A stretch of 64,000 nucleotides of DNA from Bacteroidota bacterium (lineage in GTDB: Bacteria > Bacteroidota > Bacteroidia > AKYH767-A > 2013-40CM-41-45): the NCBI GenBank assembly GCA_003389385.1, contig QQVM01000014.1:62001-126000 (forward strand), read 5' to 3'. The position numbers and the translations under genes are program-made. Below are positions 9,326-18,151 of the stretch, in pieces (position 1 is the stretch's first letter; every line of letters begins with the position of its first letter). Under the pieces are notes generated by a model. That model made no database searches. It was not told the origin of the DNA and was given only the letters and a program-made list of their open reading frames with translations.

Positions 9326-12300
9326 TTAGAACGCCGCTTTTATACCAAAGTGATATGACTTTGTACCAGGATTGTTGAAATAATCGAATCCATTGATGTT
9401 TGATCCGGCACCTGTCAAACTTGTCTCAGGATCAACACCTGGATAGTCTGTATCCAACCAGAGGTTTCTGCCTGTTGCGCTGATTTCAAGATTGCGAATG
9501 AATGACAGTTTGTTTTTCAGTTTGATGTTGTAAGAAAGTGTAACCTCTCTTAATCTAACCCAGGAACCATCATAAACCGCTTGTTCAGTGGCAGCACCGT
9601 TATCACCGACGTAACGGTTGAAATAGTTGAATGCAGATACTTCTGTAGTATTAGGAGAGAATGTTCCATCTGTATTCTGAACGACGCCTGGGATCACATA
9701 ATTCTGTTCTCTGTTGGCAGACTCTTCAGTTTTTCCAAGCCTGTGCAATCGGGCCAGTGTTCCATTCCAGATATCTCCTCCTTCACGGATATCAATCAGT
9801 GCAGTGAGATTAATTCCTTTATAGGAGAATGTATTTCTGATACCAGCCTGCCAGTCTGGATAAGGATCACCTATTTTTCCACGGAGTGGATCTAACTGTG
9901 GTAATCCATTCGATCCTATAATCAACTGACCATCCGGTGCGCGTAACCATTTAGATCCATATAATACACCGTATGGTTCACCTACAATTGCAAAAGCACT
10001 GATGCTGGAAAATGCAACTTCAAGATCAATTTCATCAACACCTTCAGCAAGTTTAGTTACTTCATTCGTGTTCTTGGTGAAATTGATCATGATATTCCAG
10101 TTGAAATCTTTCAACTTAACAGGATCTCCTGAAAGTACAAGCTCAATTCCTTTGTTTTCCATTTCTCCGGCATTGGCACGATAGAAATGGAAACCGGAGC
10201 TTGCTGCGATCGGACGGTCAACGAGAATTTCAGAGCTTTTCTGAATATAATATGTTGCATCAAGGTTTACTCTTCCATTCAGGAAGCGCAAGTCAAGACC
10301 AACTTCATTACCTGTTAACACTTCTGTTTGAAGGTCAGGGTTACCCAAGATGTTTGTGCTGCTGTAACCGAATCCATTCTGTCCAAGGAATGGGAAACTG
10401 ATTCCATCGGTAAATCCATCGGTAAAGAATGCACTTACATAATAAGTTCTGGAAGAATATATCAATGGATTGATACCTACTTTGGAGCTTGAAACACGAA
10501 GTTTTCCGAATGAAAGTATTTTGTTATCACCTATAAGATCAGAGAATACAAATGAAGCACTGACTGAGGGATAGAAGAAGTTGGTCTTATTCGGACCGAA
10601 TGTTGATGACCATTCATTTCTTCCCGTAATGCCTAAGAATACCATGCTTTTGTAATCAATGTTTGCGTCAAAAAATAATGCTGCTGATCTCCATGTAGCA
10701 TTGGTTTGACTTGCATAAAGGTTTGCGGCATTGGAAAGACTGTAGAAATTTGGAACTCCAAGATCACGGCCGCGTGCAAATAAATCTTGACTTACTCTTT
10801 CATTGAAGTTGTTGCCAAGAGTGATTGAACCATTGAATTCAGAACCGAATTTATGTTTTAATGTGATCAGGAAGTCTCCGTTCAATTCACGGAACTTCTT
10901 GTCATTTTCCCAAATTTCACCGGTTGGTTGTGGTGGGTCCCAGGAGCCAATTGCGAACACTTGCTTTCTATGATCTGTATAATAATCTGTACCTATTCGA
11001 TACGTGGCTGTTAAAAACTTAAGTGGAGTGTAAGTCACTGCAATATTACCCATGAATCGATTTACATCATCTGTAAAAGGATTTTCATAGGCAGACCAAT
11101 AAGGATTATCATATACAAAGAAGTATTGTCTTTGTGCACCGTTGGAATATTTATAACCATCTGGACCGCTGCCCTTCAAATCAAAGCTTGCGGGGGCTCT
11201 TGTAAGAGAAAGCATCACTCCTGAAAGGTTGCTTCCGTTTTGTGCCTTTATGCCGGTAGAACGGATATAACTTGCACTTGCAGCCATTGAAACTTGCTCA
11301 TGAAGTTTTGCGTCAGTTGTGAGTCGAAGCGAATTTCTTTTGAATTCTGTATTTGGAATTACTCCTGTTTGGATTGTATTACCGTATGATAAGCGCATGC
11401 TCGCCTTTTCTGATCCGCCGGAAACTGCAATGTCGTTATTGTAAGCATGGCCTGTTTGGAAATACTGATCATAATGATCATATGCCTTCACTCCCTGAGA
11501 AGAGAGAGACGAGATTGTAGGACCCCATACTGAAGAAGTTCCAAAACTTACATCATCATCTGTACCGTGAATCTGATCCGGACCAGGATCTGCTGTTACA
11601 TAATTAGGAGTAGAAGATGGAACTCCATTCACAATCAAACTTCCACCACCCGTTCCTTGTGCATATATACTCTGAAGTTTTGGAAGTTGACTCACCTTAG
11701 AAAATTCCATATTGGATGAAAGAGTTACAGTGATTGGTTTTCCGGCAGTCAGTTTGTTTCCTCGCTTTGTTGTGATGATGATCGCACCTGCACCTGCACG
11801 AACACCGTAAAGTGCAGCGGCAGAAGGGCCTTTCAGAATGTTGACGCTCTCAATGTCAGCCGGATTGATGTCAATTCCGCGATTGGAATTGTTGACGCCA
11901 CTGAGTCTTGCATTGAAAGGATAATCTCCCGCTACAGTATTGTCTGTACTGTTATCAACAGGCACACCATCCACTACTAGGAGTGGCTGGTTATCTCCTG
12001 TGAAGGTAGAATTCCCCCGGATTAGAACCTTGCTGGACGCTCCTGGAGTACCTCCAGAACCAACAACTTGAACACCTGAAAACTTACCGCTCATGGATTC
12101 GATAACGTTGACTTCACCAGAAGTCTTCAATACATCGCCTCCGACTTGTTGCGTTGCATATCCAAGTGATTTGGTCTCTTTTGATATACCCAATGCCGTT
12201 ACAACGACCTCATCAAGTTTCATGACATCCGGATCCATTACTACATCCACTACATTAGATGCACCGATGGCCACGTCTTTGTTCTTCATGCCAATCGCTG

Positions 12301-12523
12301 AAAAGCGCAATACTGTTGCATTTGCAGGTACATCCAGTTTGAAATTTCCGTCAATGTCGGTGGATGTTCCGATTGTTGTGCCTGGAACCACTACACTGAC
12401 GCCGGGAATGGTCTCATTGTCCTGAGATGAGGTCACTTTTCCGGTAATGGTCCGGTTTTGGGCTGAAATCTGCAGGCTTATCAAGGCCAACAGAATAGCC
12501 ATAAGAGTAAATTGTTTTCTCAT
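9326..12523 (-). CDS. SusC/RagA-family TonB-linked outer-membrane transporter
   Basis: A 1065-residue SusC-like transporter. I chose the ATG at 12523 because it begins a clear signal peptide (MRKQFTLMAILLALISLQIS-AQ); the frame continues 19 codons upstream without family similarity. After the signal come a carboxypeptidase-regulatory-like beta-sandwich (ITGKVTSSQDNETIPGVSV), the TonB-box region (LDEVVVTALGI), the plug (SGVQVVGSGGTPG, RGNSTF, LLVVDGVP, LYGVRAGAGAIIITTKRG) and a 22-strand barrel ending in F. It imports a nutrient across the outer membrane using TonB energy, together with the SusD-like partner downstream. No regulator (anti-sigma/ECF pair or hybrid kinase) is adjacent, so control is not visible. 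Confidence 0.94.
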   Translation of the reverse strand: MRKQFTLMAILLALISLQISAQNRTITGKVTSSQDNETIPGVSVVVPGTTIGTSTDIDGNFKLDVPANATVLRFSAIGMKNKDVAIGASNVVDVVMDPDVMKLDEVVVTALGISKETKSLGYATQQVGGDVLKTSGEVNVIESMSGKFSGVQVVGSGGTPGASSKVLIRGNSTFTGDNQPLLVVDGVPVDNSTDNTVAGDYPFNARLSGVNNSNRGIDINPADIESVNILKGPSAAALYGVRAGAGAIIITTKRGNKLTAGKPITVTLSSNMEFSKVSQLPKLQSIYAQGTGGGSLIVNGVPSSTPNYVTADPGPDQIHGTDDDVSFGTSSVWGPTISSLSSQGVKAYDHYDQYFQTGHAYNNDIAVSGGSEKASMRLSYGNTIQTGVIPNTEFKRNSLRLTTDAKLHEQVSMAASASYIRSTGIKAQNGSNLSGVMLSLTRAPASFDLKGSGPDGYKYSNGAQRQYFFVYDNPYWSAYENPFTDDVNRFMGNIAVTYTPLKFLTATYRIGTDYYTDHRKQVFAIGSWDPPQPTGEIWENDKKFRELNGDFLITLKHKFGSEFNGSITLGNNFNERVSQDLFARGRDLGVPNFYSLSNAANLYASQTNATWRSAALFFDANIDYKSMVFLGITGRNEWSSTFGPNKTNFFYPSVSASFVFSDLIGDNKILSFGKLRVSSSKVGINPLIYSSRTYYVSAFFTDGFTDGISFPFLGQNGFGYSSTNILGNPDLQTEVLTGNEVGLDLRFLNGRVNLDATYYIQKSSEILVDRPIAASSGFHFYRANAGEMENKGIELVLSGDPVKLKDFNWNIMINFTKNTNEVTKLAEGVDEIDLEVAFSSISAFAIVGEPYGVLYGSKWLRAPDGQLIIGSNGLPQLDPLRGKIGDPYPDWQAGIRNTFSYKGINLTALIDIREGGDIWNGTLARLHRLGKTEESANREQNYVIPGVVQNTDGTFSPNTTEVSAFNYFNRYVGDNGAATEQAVYDGSWVRLREVTLSYNIKLKNKLSFIRNLEISATGRNLWLDTDYPGVDPETSLTGAGSNINGFDYFNNPGTKSYHFGIKAAF

Positions 12524-12990
12524 AAATTTTGTGTTTTGGTTAATAGAGCTGAAGCCTAAAATTTTATACAAGCTACACAATTTCCAGATTACTTAACCAA
12601 ATTTTAGTTAAGAAATTTTAGATAATTAACATAATCTAATGAAAATTAATTTGTTTGCTTGTGAACAGGCAGTTGATAAGTTGAAAAATTGCATTTAAAC
12701 TCATTAAAATATCCTTTATTCTGATGAATTTAGCCTGAAATAAATATCAAAAACAAAACAGATTCTCATGGTGCTATAAATATTGGATACAAGAGTTGTG
12801 TTAGGAATATATATTTAAAATCTGATCAGGTTTTAAGAGAGAGAAAATAGCCTATTAGCATTTTATATAGCTGAAATCAAGGCAGAATGAACATTTCGCG
12901 GTGAATAAGTTCTGCAAATACTTGACTGGTATTTTCGATTCGGCTTAAATTTGCCCTCAGTTAACCCAATTAACCCTAAAAACACAAAAA
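12524..12990. other. 467-bp divergent intergenic region
   Basis: This AT-rich gap separates the leftward SusC/SusD operon from the rightward beta-barrel gene and should hold both promoters. I can support the rightward promoter (12922-12953). I see no clear TANNTTTG box for the leftward operon, no riboswitch fold and no small gene. Confidence 0.6.
12922..12953 (+). promoter_or_regulatory. Bacteroidota-type promoter of the beta-barrel gene
   Basis: TTG at 12922-12924 (-33 element) is followed after 21 bases by TAAATTTG at 12946-12953, a full match to the TANNTTTG -7 element. The start codon lies 37 bases further on, leaving a leader of about 30 bases. Confidence 0.6.
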
Positions 12991-13839
12991 ATGAAAAAAC
13001 TGATTCTCACTGTTGCATTAGCTTCTGCTGCTGCTTTTGTTAATGCGCAAGACATGATGTCGAAAAGAGGAACTCCGATTCTTCCGGAAGCCGGAGACTG
13101 GTCCATTGGTTTCGATGGTACACCAATCCTCAGGTATTTTGGTAATCTGATGACAGATGGTAACAACAACAACACCAATGCTGCATACCAGCAGCAGAAT
13201 ACCATTGTTGGTAAGATGATGAAGGATGAGAATACTGCAATGCGCGGAAAAATCCGTCTTGGATTTGGTTCCAGCACAGTAGAAAATCTGGTTGATCAGG
13301 ATGGAAGCACTTCAACACCTCCTGCTACAGTAGTCGACAGCTGGAAAGCTTCTGGAACTGACATCACTCTGGGTGCAGGTCTTCAGAAATACCGTGGAAA
13401 AGGCCGCCTGAAAGGTTTCTATGGCGCTGAAGCAGAAATCATGCTCGGTAGCGGCAAGCATACTTATGAGTATGGTAACGCGTTTTCTTCTTCAAACACA
13501 ACTCCAACTTCCACTGACTGGTGGTCAACTCCGATAGGCGGAATGTGGCCTTCCGGTCCGGTAGGTGGTCGTATCACTGAAGAGAAGGACGGTTCTACTT
13601 TCGGTTTTGGTGTTCGAGGTTTCATCGGTGCTGAATATTTCTTCGCTCCTAAGATGTCTATCGGTGCTGAATACGGATGGGGTATCGGTATCACTTCAAT
13701 GGGTGAAGGCGAAATCACTTCTGAAGGTTGGACAGGAACTGCAGTTCAGACTAACACCAGCAAAACTGGTAAGTCTTCCAGCTTCGGTGCTGATGTTGAT
13801 AATGCAGGTGGTGCAATTTACCTCTCTTTGTATTTCTAA
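12991..13839 (+). CDS. Outer-membrane beta-barrel protein, unknown function
   Basis: A 282-residue exported protein with a clean signal peptide (MKKLILTVALASAAAFVNAQ). The mature part has alternating polar/hydrophobic strands rich in G, Y, F and W (KGFYGAEAEIMLG, FGFGVRGFIGAEYFF, SIGAEYGWGIGI) and ends with LYLSLYF-like aromatic residues (AIYLSLYF), the terminal-F pattern of outer-membrane barrels. About ten strands are plausible. A matching promoter lies upstream and a strong terminator directly downstream, so it is a single-gene unit, and its regular codon choice suggests high expression. Other OmpA-like features such as a peptidoglycan-binding domain are absent. The function is unknown; a structural porin-like role is a guess. 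Confidence 0.8.
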   Translation: MKKLILTVALASAAAFVNAQDMMSKRGTPILPEAGDWSIGFDGTPILRYFGNLMTDGNNNNTNAAYQQQNTIVGKMMKDENTAMRGKIRLGFGSSTVENLVDQDGSTSTPPATVVDSWKASGTDITLGAGLQKYRGKGRLKGFYGAEAEIMLGSGKHTYEYGNAFSSSNTTPTSTDWWSTPIGGMWPSGPVGGRITEEKDGSTFGFGVRGFIGAEYFFAPKMSIGAEYGWGIGITSMGEGEITSEGWTGTAVQTNTSKTGKSSSFGADVDNAGGAIYLSLYF

Positions 13840-13854
13840 TTTATTTTTTATCAT

Positions 13855-13889
13855 AAAAAAAACCTCCCTTATTCAGGGAGGTTTTTTTT
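13855..13889. terminator. Strong bidirectional terminator
   Basis: A perfect 9-bp stem, AACCTCCCT (13861-13869) with AGGGAGGTT (13875-13883) and loop TATTC, is preceded by a run of A and followed by a run of T. It serves the rightward barrel gene and the leftward smpB. Confidence 0.93.
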
Positions 13890-13899
13890 GTCTTTAGAT

Positions 13900-14349
13900 T
13901 TATCTGACAACCCGGCTTATTTCTCTTTCCTGATCTTTCTTTTTTATATCTTCTCTTTTATCATGCATTTTCTTGCCCTTCGCCAGAGATATGTCCAGCT
14001 TAGCAAATCCTCGCTCGTTAAAATAAAGTTGTACCGGAATGATTGTAATGCCCTTTTCCTTGAGCTTGGATTTAATCTTAGCCAGTTCCGTCTTTTTAAG
14101 TAATAGCTTTCTGAGGCGCTTGGGTTCATGATTATTATAAGAACCCTGCTTGAATTCGCTGATATGCATTTCCTTTATCCATAATTCTCCGTTCTCCAAT
14201 ATGCAATATGCGTCGTTAATGTTTGCCTTACCCTCACGTATTGATTTCACTTCAGTGCCGGTCAGCACTATCCCAGCTGTGAATGACTGCATCAAAGCGT
14301 ACTCATATGATGCTTTTCTGTTCTTGATTACTGTGGCTTGCTTACTCAT
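13900..14349 (-). CDS. smpB: SsrA-binding protein SmpB
   Basis: A 149-residue protein of normal family length. It binds tmRNA and brings it to stalled ribosomes for trans-translation. Conserved signatures are visible: NRKASYEYALMQSFTAGIVL, GTEVKSIREGKANINDAYC, and the basic C-terminal tail (KGKKMHDKREDIKKKDQERE) that folds in the decoding centre. The gene for tmRNA itself is not found in this window. The gene shares a terminator with the convergent barrel gene and follows the Nramp gene on the same strand with 23 bases between. Confidence 0.96.
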   Translation of the reverse strand: MSKQATVIKNRKASYEYALMQSFTAGIVLTGTEVKSIREGKANINDAYCILENGELWIKEMHISEFKQGSYNNHEPKRLRKLLLKKTELAKIKSKLKEKGITIIPVQLYFNERGFAKLDISLAKGKKMHDKREDIKKKDQEREISRVVR

Positions 14350-14372
14350 GCTTTAATTGAAAATAATCAAAA

Positions 14373-16265
14373 TCAGGATTCGCTTCTTACTATCAGCACC
14401 GGGATTTTTACCTTGTGACGCACCGAATCAACTGTCGTTCCGAAAATAAAATCTTTCCAGGCCTTGTGCCCGTGAGCTCCCAGAACAAGCAGATCGGCAT
14501 CAAATTCATTTACAATAAGGGGTATTGCCTTCTTTGGATTTCCGAAACCGAGTTTGGCTCTTACATTAAAACCTTTTTCAGAAAGTGAGATTGAGTAGTT
14601 TTCCAGATTTTTCATATCAGATCTTTCTTCTAAATCACTAATTTCATTTTGCATCATGTGTGCCCCGGCTGATTCCAGTATATGTATGATAAGGTATTCA
14701 GCATCTTTTCCTCCCTGCGCAATAGCATGCGATATAACTTCTGCATCCATTTTGCCGAAGTCAATTGCAAGTGCTATTTTCTTATATGGTTTAGGCATGC
14801 TTGTCTCAACTGCAGAAATGTCCATATGAGGAATTTGACGCTGAGTACTTGGTTTTCTGTAAAAGAATGGTCTGAAGGTAATGTACAAAAGTAGTAAGAA
14901 TGCAAGAATGGCAACAGGAACAGCAGTCAGCCAGATGATAATTGGATTTTGACTTGTAGTCAGCCACTCTCCGATTTGTTCGATCACAAGTTTCGCATTT
15001 AAAATGACAATAATCGAAGCAGCAATCCATGCCAACACACGAACATAGTTTTTAATCACAAACTCCTTCATGGTCGTCTTGTCACTCACGAAATGAATGA
15101 GAGGGATTACGGCAAAGCCAAGCTGAAGGCTCAATATGACTTGTGACAAAATGAGCAGCCTGCCTGTGTACTCTTCTCCAAAATATATAATTGTAAACAA
15201 TGCAGGCATGATTGCAATAATCCTTGTCAGCAATCTCCTGATCCAGGGAGCTATCCTCAGATTCAAATAACCTTCCATCACAATTTGTCCGGCCAGCGTT
15301 CCGGTTATTGTGGAGCTCTGGCCGGCAGCAATTAATGCGATGGCAAAAAGGGTAGGGGCAAGACTCGTTCCCAGCAAGGGTTCAAGAAATTTATGCGCAT
15401 CCTGAATTTCTGATACTTCATACATCCCGTGCTTGTAAAATGTGGAAGCAGCAAGAATAAGGATCGCGGCGTTCACAAAAAATGCAAGATTAAGTGCAAT
15501 TGTGGAATCAATGATATTATAGCGAATTGACTTTTTCAGCTCAGGTAGACTTCTTCCGATTTTCCTTGTTTGTACAAGCGAGGAGTGCAGGTACAGATTG
15601 TGCGGCATCACAGTAGCTCCGATAATTCCAATTGCAATGTAAAGTGCTGCATCACTGGGAATGTAAGGCACAAATCCCGTGGCGATTTCACTCAATTCTG
15701 GTTTGGCAAAAATCATCTGAGCTAAAAATGCAAGGCCTATAACAGAAATCAATCCTAAAATGAAAGCTTCCATTTTTCTGATTCCATAATTGATCAGAAA
15801 GAGTAACAGAAATGTATCGAATACAGTGATGCAAACACCCCAAATCAGTGGAATGCCAAACAATAACTGCAAGCCAATCGCCATTCCTAAAACTTCTGCA
15901 AGGTCGCAGGCTGCGATTGCCACTTCTGCCAGGATGTACAATGCAAGATTAACCGGACGAGAATATGTTTCGCGACTCGCCTGTGCAAGATCGCGGCCCC
16001 TCACTATTCCCAAACGTGCACTTAAGCTTTGCAATAGCAGAGCCATCAAGTTTGACATCAACAGGACCCAAATCAGTGCATAACCGAACTGACTTCCGCC
16101 GGCAATGTCTGTGGCCCAGTTTCCCGGATCCATATATCCGACACTGACCAAATATGCAGGCCCAAGAAATGCAAGGAATTTCCTTATTCCTCCCTTCCTT
16201 TGAGTGGTGTCAACGGATTCGTGAACTTCCGACAACGATGCAGTTGGTTTTTTAAATTCTATCAA
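14373..16265 (-). CDS. mntH: Nramp-family Mn2+/Fe2+ transporter fused to a universal stress (Usp) domain
   Basis: A 630-residue protein, about 200 longer than ordinary MntH. Residues 1-460 are an Nramp transporter with about eleven membrane helices; the metal-site motifs DPGNWATDIAGG (helix 1) and MPHNLYLHSSLVQTR (helix 6) are intact. Residues about 490-630 form a UspA domain (KKIALAIDFG ... LLVLGAHGH ... VKIPVLIV) that keeps the ATP-binding pattern G-x2-G-x9-G-T. The transporter brings divalent metal into the cell by proton symport; the Usp domain should lie in the cytoplasm and may sense ATP, which is inference. It is 46 bases downstream of a DtxR-family gene on the same strand, so it is very likely in the same metal-controlled operon. 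Confidence 0.93.
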   Translation of the reverse strand: MIEFKKPTASLSEVHESVDTTQRKGGIRKFLAFLGPAYLVSVGYMDPGNWATDIAGGSQFGYALIWVLLMSNLMALLLQSLSARLGIVRGRDLAQASRETYSRPVNLALYILAEVAIAACDLAEVLGMAIGLQLLFGIPLIWGVCITVFDTFLLLFLINYGIRKMEAFILGLISVIGLAFLAQMIFAKPELSEIATGFVPYIPSDAALYIAIGIIGATVMPHNLYLHSSLVQTRKIGRSLPELKKSIRYNIIDSTIALNLAFFVNAAILILAASTFYKHGMYEVSEIQDAHKFLEPLLGTSLAPTLFAIALIAAGQSSTITGTLAGQIVMEGYLNLRIAPWIRRLLTRIIAIMPALFTIIYFGEEYTGRLLILSQVILSLQLGFAVIPLIHFVSDKTTMKEFVIKNYVRVLAWIAASIIVILNAKLVIEQIGEWLTTSQNPIIIWLTAVPVAILAFLLLLYITFRPFFYRKPSTQRQIPHMDISAVETSMPKPYKKIALAIDFGKMDAEVISHAIAQGGKDAEYLIIHILESAGAHMMQNEISDLEERSDMKNLENYSISLSEKGFNVRAKLGFGNPKKAIPLIVNEFDADLLVLGAHGHKAWKDFIFGTTVDSVRHKVKIPVLIVRSES

Positions 16266-16311
16266 GTGTAGTGAAACTTGTTTTTACAGTTCTCTTATAC
16301 TTTTTTGTTTC

Positions 16312-16992
16312 TCAATCTCTTGCTTTTGTTACAAGTAGCTTTTTAGCAATTTCATTGCTGACAGCTAACTCATTTTTTGTTCCTTGCTTCAGTATAAGAA
16401 ATGAATTATCATACTCTTGTTTTTCCTTCACAGTGAACTGGCATCCCAATATCATTCCTGTACGAGTGAGATATCTTAGAAATTCTGCGGAATGGTCCGC
16501 CACACCTGTTATCAGGTACTTACCGTTGAGATTGCATGATGACATAGGAATCGCAGATGTGTTAGTGAAATTCCCGTTTGAATCCGGAATAGGATCTCCG
16601 TGCGGATCAAATTTTGGAAACTTGAGGTATGCGTCCAGTTTGTCAAACAGTTTCTCAGACCGGATGTGCTCTAGCTGCTCGGCAATTTCATGAACTTCAT
16701 CCCAGCTCAAACCAAGCTTTTCAACGAGAAAGTGTTCCCAGAGTCTGTGCTTCCTAATTACCATTACAGCCGTTTTTCTGCCACTGGGTGTAAGTGAGAC
16801 TCCCTGATATTTTTTATAAGAAATGAGTTTTTTATCCGAAAGTTTTCCAAGCATGTCTGTGACAGATGCGGGAGCAATGCCCATCATTTCTGAAATGGAT
16901 GATGTGCTGATTTTTCCTTCCGCTTTTTCATCAAGCTTGTAAATCACCTTGAGATAATTCTCCTCCGTCTGTGAGACTGATTTATTCTGCAT
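16312..16992 (-). CDS. DtxR/MntR-family metal-dependent repressor (copy 1)
   Basis: A 226-residue regulator with the three parts of the family: a winged helix (TEENYLKVIYKL ... ISEMMGIAPASVTDMLGKL), a metal-binding dimerisation domain (RKHRLWEHFLVEKLGL, EVHEIAEQLEHI, KFPKFDPHGDPIPD) and a C-terminal FeoA/SH3-like domain (TGMILGCQFTVKEK). Bound Mn2+ or Fe2+ lets such proteins repress uptake genes. It heads an operon with mntH, which favours manganese sensing. Its promoter contains a palindrome identical to that in front of copy 2, so self-repression is likely. It is clearly a paralogue of the protein at 18137-18808, with similar order of motifs and length. Confidence 0.9.
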   Translation of the reverse strand: MQNKSVSQTEENYLKVIYKLDEKAEGKISTSSISEMMGIAPASVTDMLGKLSDKKLISYKKYQGVSLTPSGRKTAVMVIRKHRLWEHFLVEKLGLSWDEVHEIAEQLEHIRSEKLFDKLDAYLKFPKFDPHGDPIPDSNGNFTNTSAIPMSSCNLNGKYLITGVADHSAEFLRYLTRTGMILGCQFTVKEKQEYDNSFLILKQGTKNELAVSNEIAKKLLVTKARD

Positions 16993-17003
16993 GAGGTAAT
17001 TAA

Positions 17004-17040
17004 TTTAGACAAATCTAAAAATATGTTTAGAATCTTCAAA
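17004..17040 (-). promoter_or_regulatory. dtxR1-mntH promoter with embedded DtxR-type operator
   Basis: Read leftward, TTTG (17040-17037) is followed after exactly 19 bases by TAGATTTG (17017-17010), a complete Bacteroidota promoter. The -7 element lies inside the palindrome TTTAGA-CAAA-TCTAAA at 17004-17019. A half site, TTTAGA, is present again at 17026-17031. A bound repressor would cover the -7 element. Confidence 0.75.
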
Positions 17041-17089
17041 ATAAACTGGATGTCTCAAGGTGTGGCTGATTTTTTATCTTTGAGCCAAG

Positions 17090-18151
17090 ATGGAAATTTA
17101 CAGACGGCTCATCAGGCCAATTCTTTTTTGGTTCAATCCTGAAACTGCTCATCATTTTGTGTTTTCAACTCTGAAGACTGCGTTTAAAATTCCTTTCATC
17201 AGAAAAATTTTGGCGTCAGTATATAAGAATGACGATCCTCGCCTGCATAAAAAAGTTTTTGGCCTTGATTTCCCAAACCCTGTGGGCCTTGCAGCGGGTT
17301 TTGATAAGGACGGAAAATACATTCAGGAACTTTCCGCTTTCGGATTCGGATTTATTGAAGTGGGTACTGTGACTCCACTTCCTCAGTCGGGCAACCCGAA
17401 GCCCAGAATGTTCCGACTTTTAAAGGATCATGCCCTGATAAATAGAATGGGTTTCAATAATGATGGAGTTCAGAATCTGAGTCGCAGATTGAAGCGAAAG
17501 AGGCCAGAGCGTTTAATCATTGGCGGGAATATTGGGAAAAATAAAGATACACCTAATGAAAATGCCGCCATGGATTATGAAAAATCTTTCAAAGAACTTT
17601 ACCATGTTGTAGACTATTTCGCGGTCAATGTCAGCTCACCAAATACACCCGGTCTGAGGTTTCTTCAGCAAAAAGAACCACTAAGGAAGATATTGCAAAA
17701 TCTGGTTGATCTGGGAAAGAAACTGTCTGCGCAAAGAGCCGGTGAAGAAGGCTACAGCAAGCCGATTTTGCTCAAAATCGCGCCCGATTTATCTGACGAT
17801 GAATTGAACGATATAGTGGAAGTGGTGATTTCTTGTGCTTTGTCTGGAGTAATCGCTACTAACACTACAGTGAACCGTGAGGGCTTGAAGACTGATAGTG
17901 AAGAATTAACTCAAATTGGAGCAGGAGGATTAAGCGGTTCCCCGCTTCGAGAAAGATCAACCGAAATTATCAAGAAGTTGAAGGAGAAATCAGGTGGTAA
18001 ATTTTCCATTATTGGTGCAGGAGGAATTCATTCTGCTGAAGATGCAATTGAAAAGTTGAATGCAGGTGCCGACCTGATTCAGGTATACACAGGTTTTATA
18101 TATGAAGGACCATCTCTGGTCGGAAAAATAAAAAAGTCACTTCTGTCTTGA
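17090..18151 (+). CDS. pyrD: Quinone-dependent dihydroorotate dehydrogenase (class 2)
   Basis: A 353-residue class 2 enzyme that oxidises dihydroorotate to orotate in pyrimidine synthesis and passes electrons to the membrane quinone pool. The N-terminal helical segment (YRRLIRPILFWFNPETAHHFVF) is the membrane-associated extension that marks class 2. The FMN barrel shows NPVGLAAGFDKDGK, GTVTPLPQSGNPKPR, the catalytic serine in NVSSPNTPGLR, and the phosphate-binding GAGGIHSAEDA. It stands alone between two DtxR genes; its last 15 bases overlap the end of convergent copy 2. A TATCTTTG element at 17075-17082 could be its -7 box, but I see no matching -33 element. Confidence 0.96.
   Translation: MEIYRRLIRPILFWFNPETAHHFVFSTLKTAFKIPFIRKILASVYKNDDPRLHKKVFGLDFPNPVGLAAGFDKDGKYIQELSAFGFGFIEVGTVTPLPQSGNPKPRMFRLLKDHALINRMGFNNDGVQNLSRRLKRKRPERLIIGGNIGKNKDTPNENAAMDYEKSFKELYHVVDYFAVNVSSPNTPGLRFLQQKEPLRKILQNLVDLGKKLSAQRAGEEGYSKPILLKIAPDLSDDELNDIVEVVISCALSGVIATNTTVNREGLKTDSEELTQIGAGGLSGSPLRERSTEIIKKLKEKSGGKFSIIGAGGIHSAEDAIEKLNAGADLIQVYTGFIYEGPSLVGKIKKSLLS

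Noticed and set aside
13888-14103. Rightward open frame opposite smpB
   Set aside because: It is the complement of a fully conserved smpB gene and begins inside a terminator.
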